DNA of 64,000 bases from Parapristionchus giblindavisi (GCA_943737045.1 CALSFV010000231.1:1-64000), one strand, 5' to 3'; counted from the first letter of the stretch, positions 22,793 to 34,084 are shown. Translations and numbers: made by a program. Notes: generated by a model not told the origin, from the sequence alone.

Positions 22793-22878
22793 GTTAGCTT
22801 ACTCCAGTCCCCGTTACTATCTCAAGCGAGAGAGTATTATCCAATGTGACTTTTTGAGAGAGTTTGGAGTAAGCTAAC
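22793..22878. mobile_element. MITE with GTTAGCTTACTCCAG ends, copy in duplicated block B
   Basis: Ends are a perfect GTTAGCTTACTCC / GGAGTAAGCTAAC pair; part of the same duplication as gene B. Confidence 0.5.
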
Positions 22879-23281
22879 CTTTCTCTATAGCTGAACAGTT
22901 GGACAACTTATATCTAAGAGAATTTGCCGTGAGTGTTCTTTTAATATCGACTCCTTTTTGAGATATCGCAAGTGGACTGCTGAAGATGTCGCTCTACTCG
23001 AATTGTATGGAGTGGGTCATTTCAATCAATCAATAAATCAATCAATCAATATTTATCGCTCACGTGGGTAGTGTGGGAAAATGCACATGGGGCACTGATT
23101 GGAAGAGTACATCTTATGAATAATAAAATTTCATATTGCTTAAGAAACTTTTCGGCAAGTTTTAGCTGTTTTTAGTAGTTTATTAATTCTAAAGAACAGT
23201 GAATTAATAAATGTATCATTAATAATATTTATAATATGTATTATTATTAATAAATCAATATTAATACTGTTTATTTTTGAG

Positions 23282-23848
23282 GTTGATACGGAGGGGTTAT
23301 ATGTCAAGGAGGACACAGAGGTCAGCGTTCGTTGTATTGCCACAAAGGACGGCCAGAAGCTGCCGTCATACAACAAGAGCAGAAAGGTATAGAATTTGAC
23401 TGCGTATATTGACTGAGTATCATGCTGTACGATTATTTCGCATTGAGTATCGTGATGTTTTCTAGAAGTGCACCTTCCCTCAGAAGAATAAACCGATCAA
23501 GGTTGAAACAGTTATCGACAGTGAGAATAAGCAACCCTTCGAGGTGCTTTTTTATCTGCATATTTGGCTGAGTATCATCAAATAATTGACTGCATAGATG
23601 TTTACTGAGTATCATGTTCGCTCTTCAGGTGAGCGTCGCTCGTACGGATGATGATGATTGGATGGCCGTACAGATGGTTGTTCGCGCTCCCGATGGAAGC
23701 GTAAGTTTTTCTGCGTATCTGACTGAGTATCGGAGTTGCTTAGCTGAGTATCATGTTATTGCAGATTTCATTCATAGTGGAGACGGAATGTTGTGGAGAT
23801 CGCGTACGCAACACATACATCAACGGCAGAAAGGCCAGGCGTGCCTGA
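23282..23848 (+). CDS. Tiny gene C, unrecognised family, 5' end not found
   Basis: Four phase-0 exons (23282-23386, 23466-23543, 23629-23700, 23765-23848) give 112 residues ending at a TGA. The sequence has four cysteines (VRCIATKD, KCTFPQ, ETECCGD), an acidic patch ARTDDDDWMAVQMVV and a basic C-terminus (NGRKARRA). It may be a small beta-rich protein, but no family is recognised. The acceptor before the first exon is a poor TTTTGAG and the start codon is missing, so at least one upstream exon is expected. Because gene A exons 1-2 also end in phase 0, splicing from them is conceivable. All three introns carry CTGAGTATC motifs. Polyadenylation signal at 23967. Confidence 0.5.
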
Positions 23849-23966
23849 GCATTCGTGGATCAATGTGCCATTATACATAGATAAACGACTTAGTTTATAT
23901 TTGTTTATTGGTCTTGATTTAATCGCAATGAAAATGAATAATCATATGAAAAATCGAATCCGTGAA

Positions 23967-23972
23967 AATAAA
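23967..23972 (+). terminator. Polyadenylation signal AATAAA of tiny gene C
   Basis: Perfect hexamer about 119 nt past the stop codon. Confidence 0.5.
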
Positions 23973-24010
23973 CATGAAAAATGATGCTGAACAAAAAATC
24001 TGACACATTG

Positions 24011-24130
24011 AACAATGTTCTATAGACTGTGAAAGCCAAAACGACCGCTCAACATAGAAACTCTCTCAAATGCAATCGTCTTTCGTTTGTCTGGCTATGG
24101 AAACAAAATGGCTTGAACCAGAATACTGTG
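24011..24130 (+). mobile_element. 120-bp MITE, family F3, copy 2
   Basis: Flanked by ATTG at 24007-24010 and 24131-24134. Lies between the polyadenylation signal of gene C and the 24317 hairpin. Confidence 0.5.
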
Positions 24131-24316
24131 ATTGTTATAAGGGAAAATTTGAACGCACCTTGTTGTTTACGTTGCCATACCAGTATATCTTTATTCATTT
24201 CGAATCGACAATATTCAATAATGTACACTAGGTATGATGAATCAGCACACATGCTTTACGTATTCATTTAGAGTATTTTTACCAGTGATGATCAGTATAC
24301 ATTGTAAATATTGCCG

Positions 24317-24377
24317 ATCTTACATGCGAATGTGGTTTCCATGTTTTAGAAATGGAAACCACACTCGCTTGTAAGAT
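24317..24377. other. 61-nt near-perfect hairpin between convergent genes
   Basis: ATCTTACA...TGTGGTTTCCAT pairs with ATGGAAACCACA...TGTAAGAT around a loop of about nine bases, with only two or three mismatches. It lies between the 3' ends of gene C (plus) and the cuticlin-like gene (minus). It could be a small MITE or a 3'-end or insulator structure. Confidence 0.5.
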
Positions 24378-24482
24378 TTAAAATTCAAAATATCCACTTG
24401 AAAAAATGAATTTGAAAGTCAATTCGACAGTTCGGTATCTAAAAAGGCCAAAATTTCACACTTGGAACTCAGGAAATAGGTA

Positions 24483-24488
24483 TTTATT
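24483..24488 (-). terminator. Polyadenylation signal AATAAA of the cuticlin-like gene
   Basis: Perfect AATAAA on the minus strand, 19 nt past the TGA, implying a very short 3' UTR. Confidence 0.5.
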
Positions 24489-24506
24489 GACCATCACTGA
24501 TTGTTT

Positions 24507-27500
24507 TCAATATAAAGAAAATCGATTCCTCCATGACGGCGCATCTACGTCGATCCAGTAGTTCTCAATGAATTTGTTCATACGACCTGCAAATTGATCT
24601 TTGATCTTTGATCTTTTGATTTTACCATTTATGATTTTTGGTCTCAAAATGCAATCGATTAATAATTGTGATCTATTCAGCAGTATATCAATTGAAAACG
24701 GTAAAATTTTGGCATGCAATTTGGAAAAAAGAAAATAAAAACATAGTACTTGATCTTTGATCTTTGATCCCTTACCGGTCTTTTTGAATGCGTGAATCCA
24801 GTAGATCAGTGACACGATAGATATCATGAGAACAATCGATAAAAGGAACATTGCGAAGCTGAGCGCAGACATGCATACCTGAATAACTTGTAAGCGTTGA
24901 ACTTCTAAATTTCAACTGAATTAAATGTTTACGTCTTTAAAATCTCTTCTCTCGACATATTTGTGTGTCTCGTTTCGTGAATATGCATATAATAAAATAT
25001 AATAACGCAATGATCCCTTCTAAAGTTGCGATGGAAAGGGAGATAAAAGAGAACTCTCCTAGTTTTACTTACTTTCTCGGATCGGTTTTGTTTACTTTTT
25101 CAATAATCTTTCCTTAATTACACAATAGAAATTTTGCAATTTATAACATTAATTTGTCTCATGGTGATTTCAGGTAGCACACTGTTTGTAGATAGTATTG
25201 GCAGTACCTATTGATATTCACAGCAACTAGATAAATGAAATAGTAAATAATATATTTTATTATTGTTAAAATTAATTAATTAACTAACTAACTAATTGAT
25301 TAATTAATACTTATTTATTACGTAGCAAGTTAATCTACGTCAATTTCATTATCTAACAATCTCTCACGAACCTCTCCAGTGTTCGTATCGATCCTGATAT
25401 CGTCGAGACTCCGAGGTTCGGGATTTTCTTAAATTAGAATTTCTCCATTTCTCGTATATGTGATAGAGTGTCTCCAGAGTGTAGAATAAAATTAGATTTG
25501 GGCGTGAAGTTCAACGATTTTTCATGGTAGTACAGGGACGAATGAACAACGTTATTAACATTATTGGATAATTATTATTGCATTATCATTATTATTATTA
25601 TTATTTCGAAGTTCTGACACATACCATAGAGTGGTTCATCCGAGACATCGATCGACGGAGCGGAAACATCGATATCGAATGACGGAGTCAATGGAGATCG
25701 TGTCGAATCTGAAGAACGATCACGACGAACACGACTGAAAACGAAGCTTATTGCAATTAGTAGTGTTCCGCATTCGTGCATTAATCGTGCAATTCGTGCA
25801 ATCGTTGCATCATTTTCTGTCATCAGTGACATTTAGCGGTCGCTATTTTTGATGCTTTATTGGAATTTGCATTTATCTAACAAAGAAAATGCTAATAAAG
25901 CATTAAAATAGCGACCGATAAATGTCACTGATGACTGAAAATGATGCAACGATTGCACGAATTGCACGACTAATGCCCGAATGCGGAACACTAGCAATTA
26001 GCATACAACGCTACAGTGATTACAGTAGTGCTTTACAAAAATAACTATAGACATTAATATTACTTTAAAGATCATCTAGTTTTCAAAGTGCGAGAGTGTG
26101 GCCATAGCGGAGAGTTTCAAATTAGCTCGAGTGTGTCTTTAATAATTCCGAAGGCGTAAAAATAGATATGTATTTGTTAAGAAAGCCAAATCGATTTTGG
26201 CATTTCAAATAAATTTAAATCAAAACGCTGACTGCTTGTACATGCTGGTCCCCGGTTCGATGAGGTCCACTAGTCGTAGTGGAGGCTTCTCGAGAGTGTC
26301 CGAGTAGGGGATGTGCTGGAGAGATCAAAGATCAACCAAGAAAGATCAAAGATCAAAGGTCAACCAAGAAAGATCAAAGATCAAAGATCAATCAAGAAAG
26401 ATCAATGATCAACCAATAAATATCAAAGATCAAAGAGAAACCACGAAAAATCAAAGATCAAGGATCAAACCTTTGCTTGTTTGAGCATTCTCATTCTGTG
26501 ACGGGACCTACGACGACCTCGTGGTAGCACTTGAATATCGTCTACGCGGGGTACCTTGAACGAGAAAAAAAGTACTATTGATGAAATATGAATATATGCA
26601 CAAAGTAGATTCCCTTATTGTTAACTTTTCTGTGAGTGAGAAAGTGCATTCTTATTCTTATAGTGATAAGAATTGTAAATGAAGACAAATTAGCAGTTAT
26701 TTTTAAAGAAAATTGATTATAGATTATTATATTTCCTGCCTCTTGTGCCATATCTTCATAGTACTGTCCATTACTTTCTTCTTCCTCTTTCTGAGATTGC
26801 TCAGAATCCGTATTACCTATCTGAAAACGTTATTCGCAAATTTCGTCGAGTGAAAGTCCAAGATAGCCATGTTTCAAAGATTTGCTTCCCATAATGTTGG
26901 TTTGATGGAATAAATAATAATAAGTTTATCGCGTGCGGTCTTTCCTACTGTCATCCCTTGATTTGAATCGATATTGTATAGAAAGAATAACCACAACGTA
27001 CAGTTATTTGTGAGGGTCTCGGGAAGTCATCCTCGATCCCTCCTCCCTCTCGTGTTGACACCTCGACATTGTCGTTGTTAGACTCTATAGGTATGCTACA
27101 GAAGGAGAAATCGTGCTGGAAATAGGTATATTAGGTACATAACTCTTGTTAGAATTATTCAATGTGTATGGGACCCAAGTGACCACATCACAACTGATCC
27201 TCGACTGATCAGTCGCATAACAACTCTCAAAATGATGCTGCGCTTGATAAATTTCATTGTATTGTTTTGTAACTGGTGAAATAGGTTTGTTAAATAACAT
27301 TTATAGCATATTAGGAGGAAGCCCACCGTTATGTTATATTCGCTACTTTTGAAGAAAATCATAGCAAATCAGAGCAAGACTCTCATAGAGAGCGAATATT
27401 AATGGCAATAAATTGTGAAATTTGTAAAGAACTTCGCTTACACTGCAACCGTCCTCGGTATGTTCAACCTTCTCCAGTCGAATCTGACACGAGAAGAAGA

Positions 27501-30500
27501 CGGGAGAACGATCGGCAAATCGGAAAACTTGCGCGGTTTGACTCGCCTGAATATGGGGTGATTAGGAGACGATTTGTCTCATGGTGATTTTAGGTAGCAC
27601 GCACGAGATCAATCATACAAACATATAAAGAAAGGAATGGTGGAGAAGTGATCATTAATAAAGGATAATTAATATTTGGACAATCGGATTGTTAATGGCA
27701 CAGTCCCAGCTACTTTGAAAGTCTCCGCTCTGGCCGCACTCTCTCATTTTCATTATCTGCGAGAGAATGTTGAATATAGATTAGAATATAGAATATAGAG
27801 AGAATATGGTGAGTAAAATTAGCATGGGGCTTGCCTTTGAGCAAGATTGTATTCATATTCAAACAGATCTTTTCCGAAGTCTTATGCTACCTCTAGTGAA
27901 ACCTAACCTCCATATGTGAAGAATAGACGAGGTTGTCGATGAGGAAGGCATCCATGGTACATCTACAATGGGAAAGAATGTTTGGTTTATTTTATTATAG
28001 TGCAAGATATCCTTCAACAGTACGAAATTGTGACAAAAAGAACGCTCTAGAAACGTTGTACCCCGGTTAATCTGTGTTCCAGCACGGCCTTATCTTTCCA
28101 AAATTATTTTAGTACTTGTTCGACCGTATTCTTGGTATATACGCACATATTATTGAAGTAACACCCGCAGCTAATTTGAAGCTGTCCGCTCTGGCCACAC
28201 TACCTCGCTTTCTTTGCGAGAGAGTGTTTCCAATGCGGAGTGTAAAATTTGCTTGAGGTGTCTTTTAGTTATACACAAAATGGCAGTACCCTCGTTCATC
28301 AATCAATTGTTGTCCATTTCCTCTTCCATCGTCCACCACACAAGAATGAACGGTCATGCAAAGGTCGGAGGAGGAGGAGGAACACGCCCATCTGAAGAAG
28401 TCATTGCAGATTATTGATTGATGTGCGCTTACATATATATTGAGTACAGGTAAAGGTAAAGGTAAAGGTAAGGGTAAAGGTATAATATATTCAAGGCACA
28501 CTAGGTCCTGTGGGAGATCACTGCTAGGCCAGTGATAATTGAGTAAAGAAGCTCTTATTGCCGATTGCACCACCAGCTTCGCCCTTCAGACATGGTTTAT
28601 GGTTATCCCATGGGATAGACCCACCCACAAAAATTTGCATTTCATGAGTTCCCACCCGCAAAATTTGACCATAAATTGATTTTCTTGAAATTTTCACGAT
28701 TTTGGGGTACCCACATGCGTTTTTATCTCTAAACCGAGTCACCCACACGCGTTTTCGTCCAAAAACCAAGTGATCCATACGCATTTGAAGGGTCTGGGAT
28801 ATTGATAAACCATCACTGTTCGCCTTTCAATACATTGTAGCTTGCACTCATCGCGCGTCACTTCACACTCAGAAAAATGAAGTGTTAATATGCACACCCA
28901 TAGGTGTTCCCAGTGAAACTGTAATCCCCAATGTGTTCTAATTAACAGCTTTTTTGGTGTAAATTGGGAAAAGTGAAAATTGGAACACATAGGGGTGTTC
29001 AATAGAATAATTTACACATCAAAAGGCTGTATAGATTTTTAACACATTTTTTCTGAGTGCATCACCTCATGACAACCCATCAAGGAAACACCCATTATAA
29101 AACCGATAAAGTTGTTCCAATGCCAAAAGATCCAAGCTAATGTGATCGCGCGTTATCAACATGATGTGGATAAGTTGATAAACTGATGCAAGAAACCCAC
29201 TTGTGATACACCGTATCGCCTAGCTTGGCATACTTGAGAGCAGGGCCAGTCGGTCCGCCTTGTAACACCTGGAAAATACTCTATCAATCGATATTTATTT
29301 ATATTATTTATCATTTCTTACAGAGAGATTGCTAATGTGAGAAATAAATAGAAAGGTGAAAACGTGAAATGAAATATGAAGAAATGGTGTATGCACGATA
29401 TCGATTTTTTAAAGCGCAAATTGCTCACAGTTATTCAAATGGAGTTGGGTGCAAAAGTGACTAATTGGCCACCGCTAAAGAGGTCTCGGAGCACTTATTG
29501 TACATATTTCCTATGCTTTGAGTCCAAAGTATTCCCATAGGAAGAAGAGGTATGAGCAAGGTTAGGTGCGCAGAATGTTTTTGTTATAATTGAATGTACT
29601 CTTCGCATGGCATGAGTTGAAAAAGGAACACCCCGAGGTAATGGGAAACTCTTCTCTGGCAATGGTTTCTAGCTTTCCCTGTCTAAGATCGAGGCCTAAT
29701 TTCTAACAAAGAAGAATATCTTTCGTGTACTTGAAATTTATATATTTATGTTCTATATTTCAGGAATTCTCTTTCATTTTCTTAAGGTATTCTCATTCAA
29801 AGAATGGACTTCGTCAAAAAATGTTTACTTCATATTTGCAAATCGGTGCCGCCTCTTCGATTCTACTCGCTCCTTCCTCATTCAAATTTGTCGAATGTAG
29901 ATCAATCGGGGGAGGGACACTGAATAAATCAATAAATCTTGATTTATATTATCGATGTATTCATAGGATGGTTGAAATGAAAAATCACATTGACAGGGGT
30001 CACGGTTATAACAGATAAGTTGTAACTGAACGTATATGTCATAGGTTTATTGATTTATTGATCAACAGAATTCCGCATACCTGACGTCGTAGGACTGCGA
30101 GACCTCCCTGTCGTACTGTACGTAGAAGCACTCGATGTGGTAGCTCTTATCGATTTTTGTCAGGAACAATCGATGGAACATCACGATTACCGTAACCTCG
30201 AGCAGGATGCCACGAGGGGCCATCTGGGAGTTTGGTGAGATCAAAGATCAAATAGACATGATAGCATAGCAAGGAAAACTGAATTTAAGATCGGTGAGAA
30301 ACTCACTAAGAATCAGTTATGTGAATTAGTCAAATTAAAAATGATAACAAATCATCACAGACGTAATAGTAATATCATAAAATTAGATTATTATCAAGTA
30401 TAAGGATGATCTCATGCTTTTTTGGTAAAGTCTGACTCTATACGCTTTGCTTATTTCTCTAATCATGCTAACTCGCCATTGACATACTATTCGGGTAATG

Positions 30501-31113
30501 ACGTTTACAACCGTATAATCGACGAAATAGCAAAGATCAATGATCAACTAACAAAGATTAAACATGAGAAATCACCATACCATTCGATGTCTTCTCGTCC
30601 CGCACTCAGGACCTACAGGGATCCGAAGCTCGGAAGAGGATTTATGAGTCATCCAACCTGAATATCCATGAATGATCTTTGATCTTTGTTCTTTGGTCTT
30701 TGATCTTTGATCAGGCATGACAATTGTTCTTTTTAGTACAGAGCGATCACATCCGAGAACAAGAACATTCGAGGATCCTGGTTGCGTATATCTTCGCTAA
30801 TTCAATCAAGATGCAAAGTTCGAAGATCAAAGTTGAAAGATCAAAGATCAAAGATCAAAGTTCGTAAACCTCTTAGTGTACCTTGAAGTCGGCAGCTCGG
30901 TTGCTCGAAGAATCCAGAAGTGTAGATGTTACCCTCGAACGGACCACTCGTTTCGATTGTCATCGTGATAAAATCATCGCCACAGGTTACGGTAGGCATG
31001 CCTGAGTACGGCAGTTTTCCGCGCGGAACCAAATCAGAAATATTACCGTTCAAACTGTTCTTGATTTCGGAGTATACGGTAGTCAGTGATGACAGAACAA
31101 TTATCAGTAGCAT
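24507..31113 (-). CDS. Cuticlin-like ZP-domain transmembrane protein (cutl family), 16 exons
   Basis: Exons (minus, 5' to 3'): 31113-30882, 30657-30581, 30223-30081, 30025-29989, 29268-29201, 28391-28290, 27962-27908, 27546-27442, 27115-27002, 26820-26740, 26554-26471, 26315-26227, 25734-25625, 25427-25372, 24878-24776, 24586-24507. They total 1536 nt in one frame (511 aa). Residues 1-15 are a signal peptide (MLLIIVLSSLTTVYS). A ZP domain runs from about 43 to 300, with VTCGDD, the nematode-typical GDTVYHK followed by WAC, TVHSCVVDDG and VFRFADRS. Basic sites follow: RGRRRSRHR (about 350-358) and a furin-type RVRR (397-400). A membrane helix spans about 455-478, then a short basic tail. Cuticlins are secreted, cleaved and polymerised in the cuticle. 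Odd points: the exon 10 donor is GC, the exon 11 and exon 14 acceptors end AAG, and exon 4 (37 nt, no Cys) is the weakest call. An acceptor-like TTTACAG lies about 20 nt before the ATG. Gene identity is firm. Confidence 0.5.
25750..26003. repeat. 254-bp palindrome in cuticlin intron 12
   Basis: Arms of about 115 bp (for example GTGTTCCGCATTCGTGCA against TGCCCGAATGCGGAACAC) around a roughly 20-bp loop. The left end stops 16 bp short of exon 13. Confidence 0.5.
26094..26138. mobile_element. F1 MITE, right half only
   Basis: GAGTGTGGCCATAGCGGAGAG through AATTAGCTCGAGTGTG, inside the intron 12 region of the cuticlin-like gene. Confidence 0.5.
26316..26470. repeat. GATCAAA array forming all of cuticlin intron 11
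   Basis: Units of AAAGATCAAAGATCAA(C/T)CAAG repeat about five times and occupy the whole 155-bp intron between exons at 26471 and 26315. On the coding strand it reads TTTGATC. Confidence 0.5.
27693..27840. mobile_element. F1 palindromic MITE with internal expansion
   Basis: TTAATGGCACAGTCCCAGC at the left; an AGAATATAG repeat expands the centre. Lies in intron 7 of the cuticlin-like gene (27547-27907). Confidence 0.5.
28156..28268. mobile_element. F1 palindromic MITE
   Basis: Complete interior; abuts exon 6 (28290) of the cuticlin-like gene, leaving about 20 bp for the splice donor. Confidence 0.5.
28440..28546 (+). repeat. F6 dispersed repeat with GGTAAA array
   Basis: Five or six GGTAAA units, then TTCAAGGCACACTAGGTCC and GTGGGAGATCACTGC; in intron 5 of the cuticlin-like gene. 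Confidence 0.5.
28590..28811. mobile_element. MITE with ATGGTTTAT ends in cuticlin intron 5
   Basis: ATGGTTTATGGTTATCCCA is mirrored by TGGGATATTGATAAACCAT; the interior has CCCAC(A/C)C(A/G)C repeats. Confidence 0.5.
28866..29060. mobile_element. MITE with CACTCAGAAAAA ends in cuticlin intron 5
   Basis: CACTCAGAAAAATGAAGTGTTAA is mirrored by TTAACACATTTTTTCTGAGTG; directly follows the 28590 element. Confidence 0.5.
29622..29700. mobile_element. F1 MITE fragment
   Basis: Left half only; AACACCCCGAGGTAATGGGAAACTC followed by TTCTCTGGCAATG. Confidence 0.5.
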
Positions 31114-31240
31114 GCTCCTGTTCAAATGATACTGTAAACAAAAAAATAACTGCTTGTAGAGATCGAGAACGGTTGGGAAGGTCGAAAAACAGTCAACAAA
31201 CTTGTTGCGGTTTTGAGGAGGTGTGAATTTCGATGATTTA

Positions 31241-31320
31241 GGTAGAGAGAGAGAGAGAGAGAGAGAAGAGAGACAGAGAGAGAGTAAGAGAGAGAGGTAG
31301 GCAGGAAGAGGTAGAGGGAG
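31241..31320. repeat. GA tract about 110 bp upstream of the cuticlin-like start codon
   Basis: GAGAGAGAGA run; on the coding strand of that gene it is a CT tract, a common nematode promoter composition. Confidence 0.5.
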
Positions 31321-32074
31321 AACAATTTTCGAGGATCCAACGCGCAGAAATTGGTCTCCATACTCTAAACCAGAGAGAGAGTGGAGTGTATATTATATCC
31401 TGCCCTTGGATGAGTTCAATACAGAAGAAAATGTACGTATGAATAGTGAAAGCAATAGTGAAAGTCACTGGTTTTGGGGGCTTTAATTGGGCCCAGGAAA
31501 CGGATATTGTTATTTGTTGACGATTTTAAAGATCAAAGATCAGGGAACAGATCAGAGATCAGGGAAAAGATTAAAAATCAAATCGAGTATTCGAAGGTTT
31601 CAGACCGTTTTTATTAGGAAGTAATCGTTATCCACATCTGTGAGATTATGAGATAACTAGTTTTTTCATGAAATATTTTCATGGTGTAGTTTTAATTGTA
31701 ACGATCATGCTAACTAAGATTTGTACATTTTTTAATAATTCGTTTAATGATATAGATTTGGATAGCAGTTCATTGGAATTTCCAGTTTTTTTCTCGATTT
31801 TGTTCACTCTCCAGTCTGATCACGCAGAGACGAAAATATACTAGGATATTTTTAGTTTGATCGTCGACTGCGCATCGATCAAATATATAAAACAATATAT
31901 TTACATTTTCCATGTGCCTTATTCCTTGTGACCAAGTGGGGTCGCCTGTCAATTTATGTCATCTCTTCACATCCAACAAACACTATTTCTATGTTCTCTG
32001 TCGACGTGATGGAATCGTTGTATCGTATCGTAGACTCAGCCTCCTCGAATGGCGAGATGAAGTGATCAGAGTTC

Positions 32075-32193
32075 ACAATGTTCTATAGACTGTGAAAGCC
32101 AAAACGACCGCTCAACATAGAAACTCTCTCAAATGCAATCGTCTTTCGCTTGACTGGCTATGGAAACAAAATGGCTTGAACCAGAATACTGTG
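32075..32193 (+). mobile_element. 119-bp MITE, family F3, copy 3
   Basis: Flanked by AGTT at 32071-32074 and 32194-32197. Nearly identical to the copy at 24011, so a recent insertion. Confidence 0.5.
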
Positions 32194-32429
32194 AGTTGTG
32201 GAATTCTTGGTCAATGCATAATGGTGATGATGGTCGTATCGTAACTCATCTGATTTAAGTCTGATATGATAAAAGTATTTAATTGAATTAATTTAATAGT
32301 ATTCATGAAACATTTGTTCTCGTTCGTCTTCCAACGTGAGATCACTAGCGTAATGCGTCCCTCCAAACGTCATCCCTTGCTGCCTTGCTGTTCGTCATGT
32401 TGGCCACGTTTTCTCTCCAATTGTTTTTT

Positions 32430-32765
32430 TCTCTCGTCCAAACACTCTTCCCCTATATTTGCTCTCTCACTTTCGCATGCTCTCTCGCCTCATCTGTTTC
32501 TCTGCTCCTCCAACAACAATGCTCATCGTCATTCTCCGTACTCTCTCACTTTCACACACTCGCTCGTCTGCCCTGCTTCTCTGCTACTCTCCTCGTTTCG
32601 TGTACTCTCTCGTCTTCGTGATCGCTCACGTGTCTGGCTACTCCACGTCAACAGCGTTATAGGAAGAGCGGTCATGGAAAAGTTGGCGCCGTGCCAGCAA
32701 TCTTTCCATATATCTCTCACTGCCTTTGCGCTCTCACTTTGGTGTACTCTCTCATCTTTATCTTA
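32430..32765. repeat. Diffuse repeats of ACTCTCTC(A/G)-CTTTC
   Basis: GTACTCTCTC, CACTTTC and CACTCGCTCGTCTG words recur about every 30 bp; similar clusters lie at 34085-34190 and 38360-38465. They resemble reiterated centres of the F1/F4 elements. Confidence 0.5.
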
Positions 32766-33461
32766 CTTATTGTAACTGTTTCCCCAACGACCGCTCTAGA
32801 AACACTGTGCCCCAGTGAATCTGTGTATCAGCATGAGCGTATCTTTCTAGAATTATAGTAGTATATGTTATGCTGGTCCTCTTTCTCCATATAAAATATA
32901 ATATGATCCTGTTTGATCCCATCCTGTTTATGCGCATAATCTTAACACATACGATGCACGAAATCGGAAGTGTCAAAGGTATTTTGCAACTGCGTCGGAT
33001 CATTTGTTGTTGGTTTATCCGTAGTGCAATGCATTCTGGATATTTCGTGTACTCTATCGGTGTGAAAGAGCACCCAATCCCTCTCGCTCCGATGCTCTTT
33101 ATCATCTTTCCTATACTTGTTTTGACCCTATGACTCCCCCCCCCCACTTATTTTTCTTACCCTTATAACCATTCAATCACATATCCTGCTCAATAATGCT
33201 CTCTTCCAATATCTATCTATGTCGAGAGTATTCAGTTATCCATTGTTTTTGCTCTATAAACCTGTATTGTTTCATGCTGAGCATCTCGATAAATATACAT
33301 ATCAGACTGCTCTTGAACCGCCGTGCTCCGATGAATCTATAGATGTTGTGTATATGTTTCAGCATTGCCATATCTTTCTGGAATTGTAATAGTATTTGTT
33401 TTATTATACGCTTCCAGTTGCCATACGCATATTCTTATTGTCCGTTTAAAATGTACTTGCC

Positions 33462-33582
33462 TAAAGGGAGCGTTACCTCTCTCAATGGTCTCTTCGACGC
33501 GCAATGCTCTCTCGTTGTTAGAGAACAGAGAAATAGTGTGCGCAATGAAGAGGCCATTGAGAGAGGTTACGCGTCCTTTTAC
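33462..33582. mobile_element. F2 palindromic MITE
   Basis: Complete interior; ends diverged to CTAAAGGGAGCG and GCGTCCTTTTA. Confidence 0.5.
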
Positions 33583-33774
33583 AAAAAAAAACAAAACATG
33601 AAAAAAACATGGCGAACTCTATGCGAATACAACACGCGCCTGCACCCCTAACCCGCCTGACATTCGCCGCGCTGATTTGATATTTAAAAGAGATCGATCT
33701 AGTTTCTGAACTATGCAAAACAAGAAATATACTAGTCGCCTCGAACACAAAACATTTTATTTTTATACGCTCAA

Positions 33775-33830
33775 TAAAGCTAACTTGAACACTTCGCTCT
33801 GGCAATGCTCTCTCACTTTCTTTGTATTTC
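33775..33830. mobile_element. F1 MITE, left half only
   Basis: AGCTAACTTGAACACTTCGC followed by TCTGGCAATGCTCTCTC. Confidence 0.5.
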
Positions 33831-34084
33831 GACACAGTTGATCTCTCTGATATTATATATGATATCCGTCCTGCCGCTTAACATAAAACAAATCTAATAA
33901 TACATTACAGTATTTTTCCAAGCCTGAGGCGCGACAGTAGTTGAAATTAAATCATTGCGATTTGAACTCTCTCATACTCTAAGTGTCTGAACTCTCTCAT
34001 ATGTCTTCATAGGAAAGGGTTTGACAGTGTCATTCACCATGTATTTATTTATTCTACGTGAGAGGTACAATATCGCTGCCTGTA

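Noticed and set aside
25330..25371. TAA at 25330 as the normal end of the cuticlin-like gene
   Set aside because: A donor at the end of exon 14 joins in phase to an exon encoding the membrane helix and then a terminal exon with its own polyadenylation signal. The early stop is kept only as a possible isoform.
32305..32775. 156-codon plus frame rich in Ser/Leu
   Set aside because: Driven by repeated ACTCTCTC words; three overlapping frames are open at once and no known protein pattern is present.
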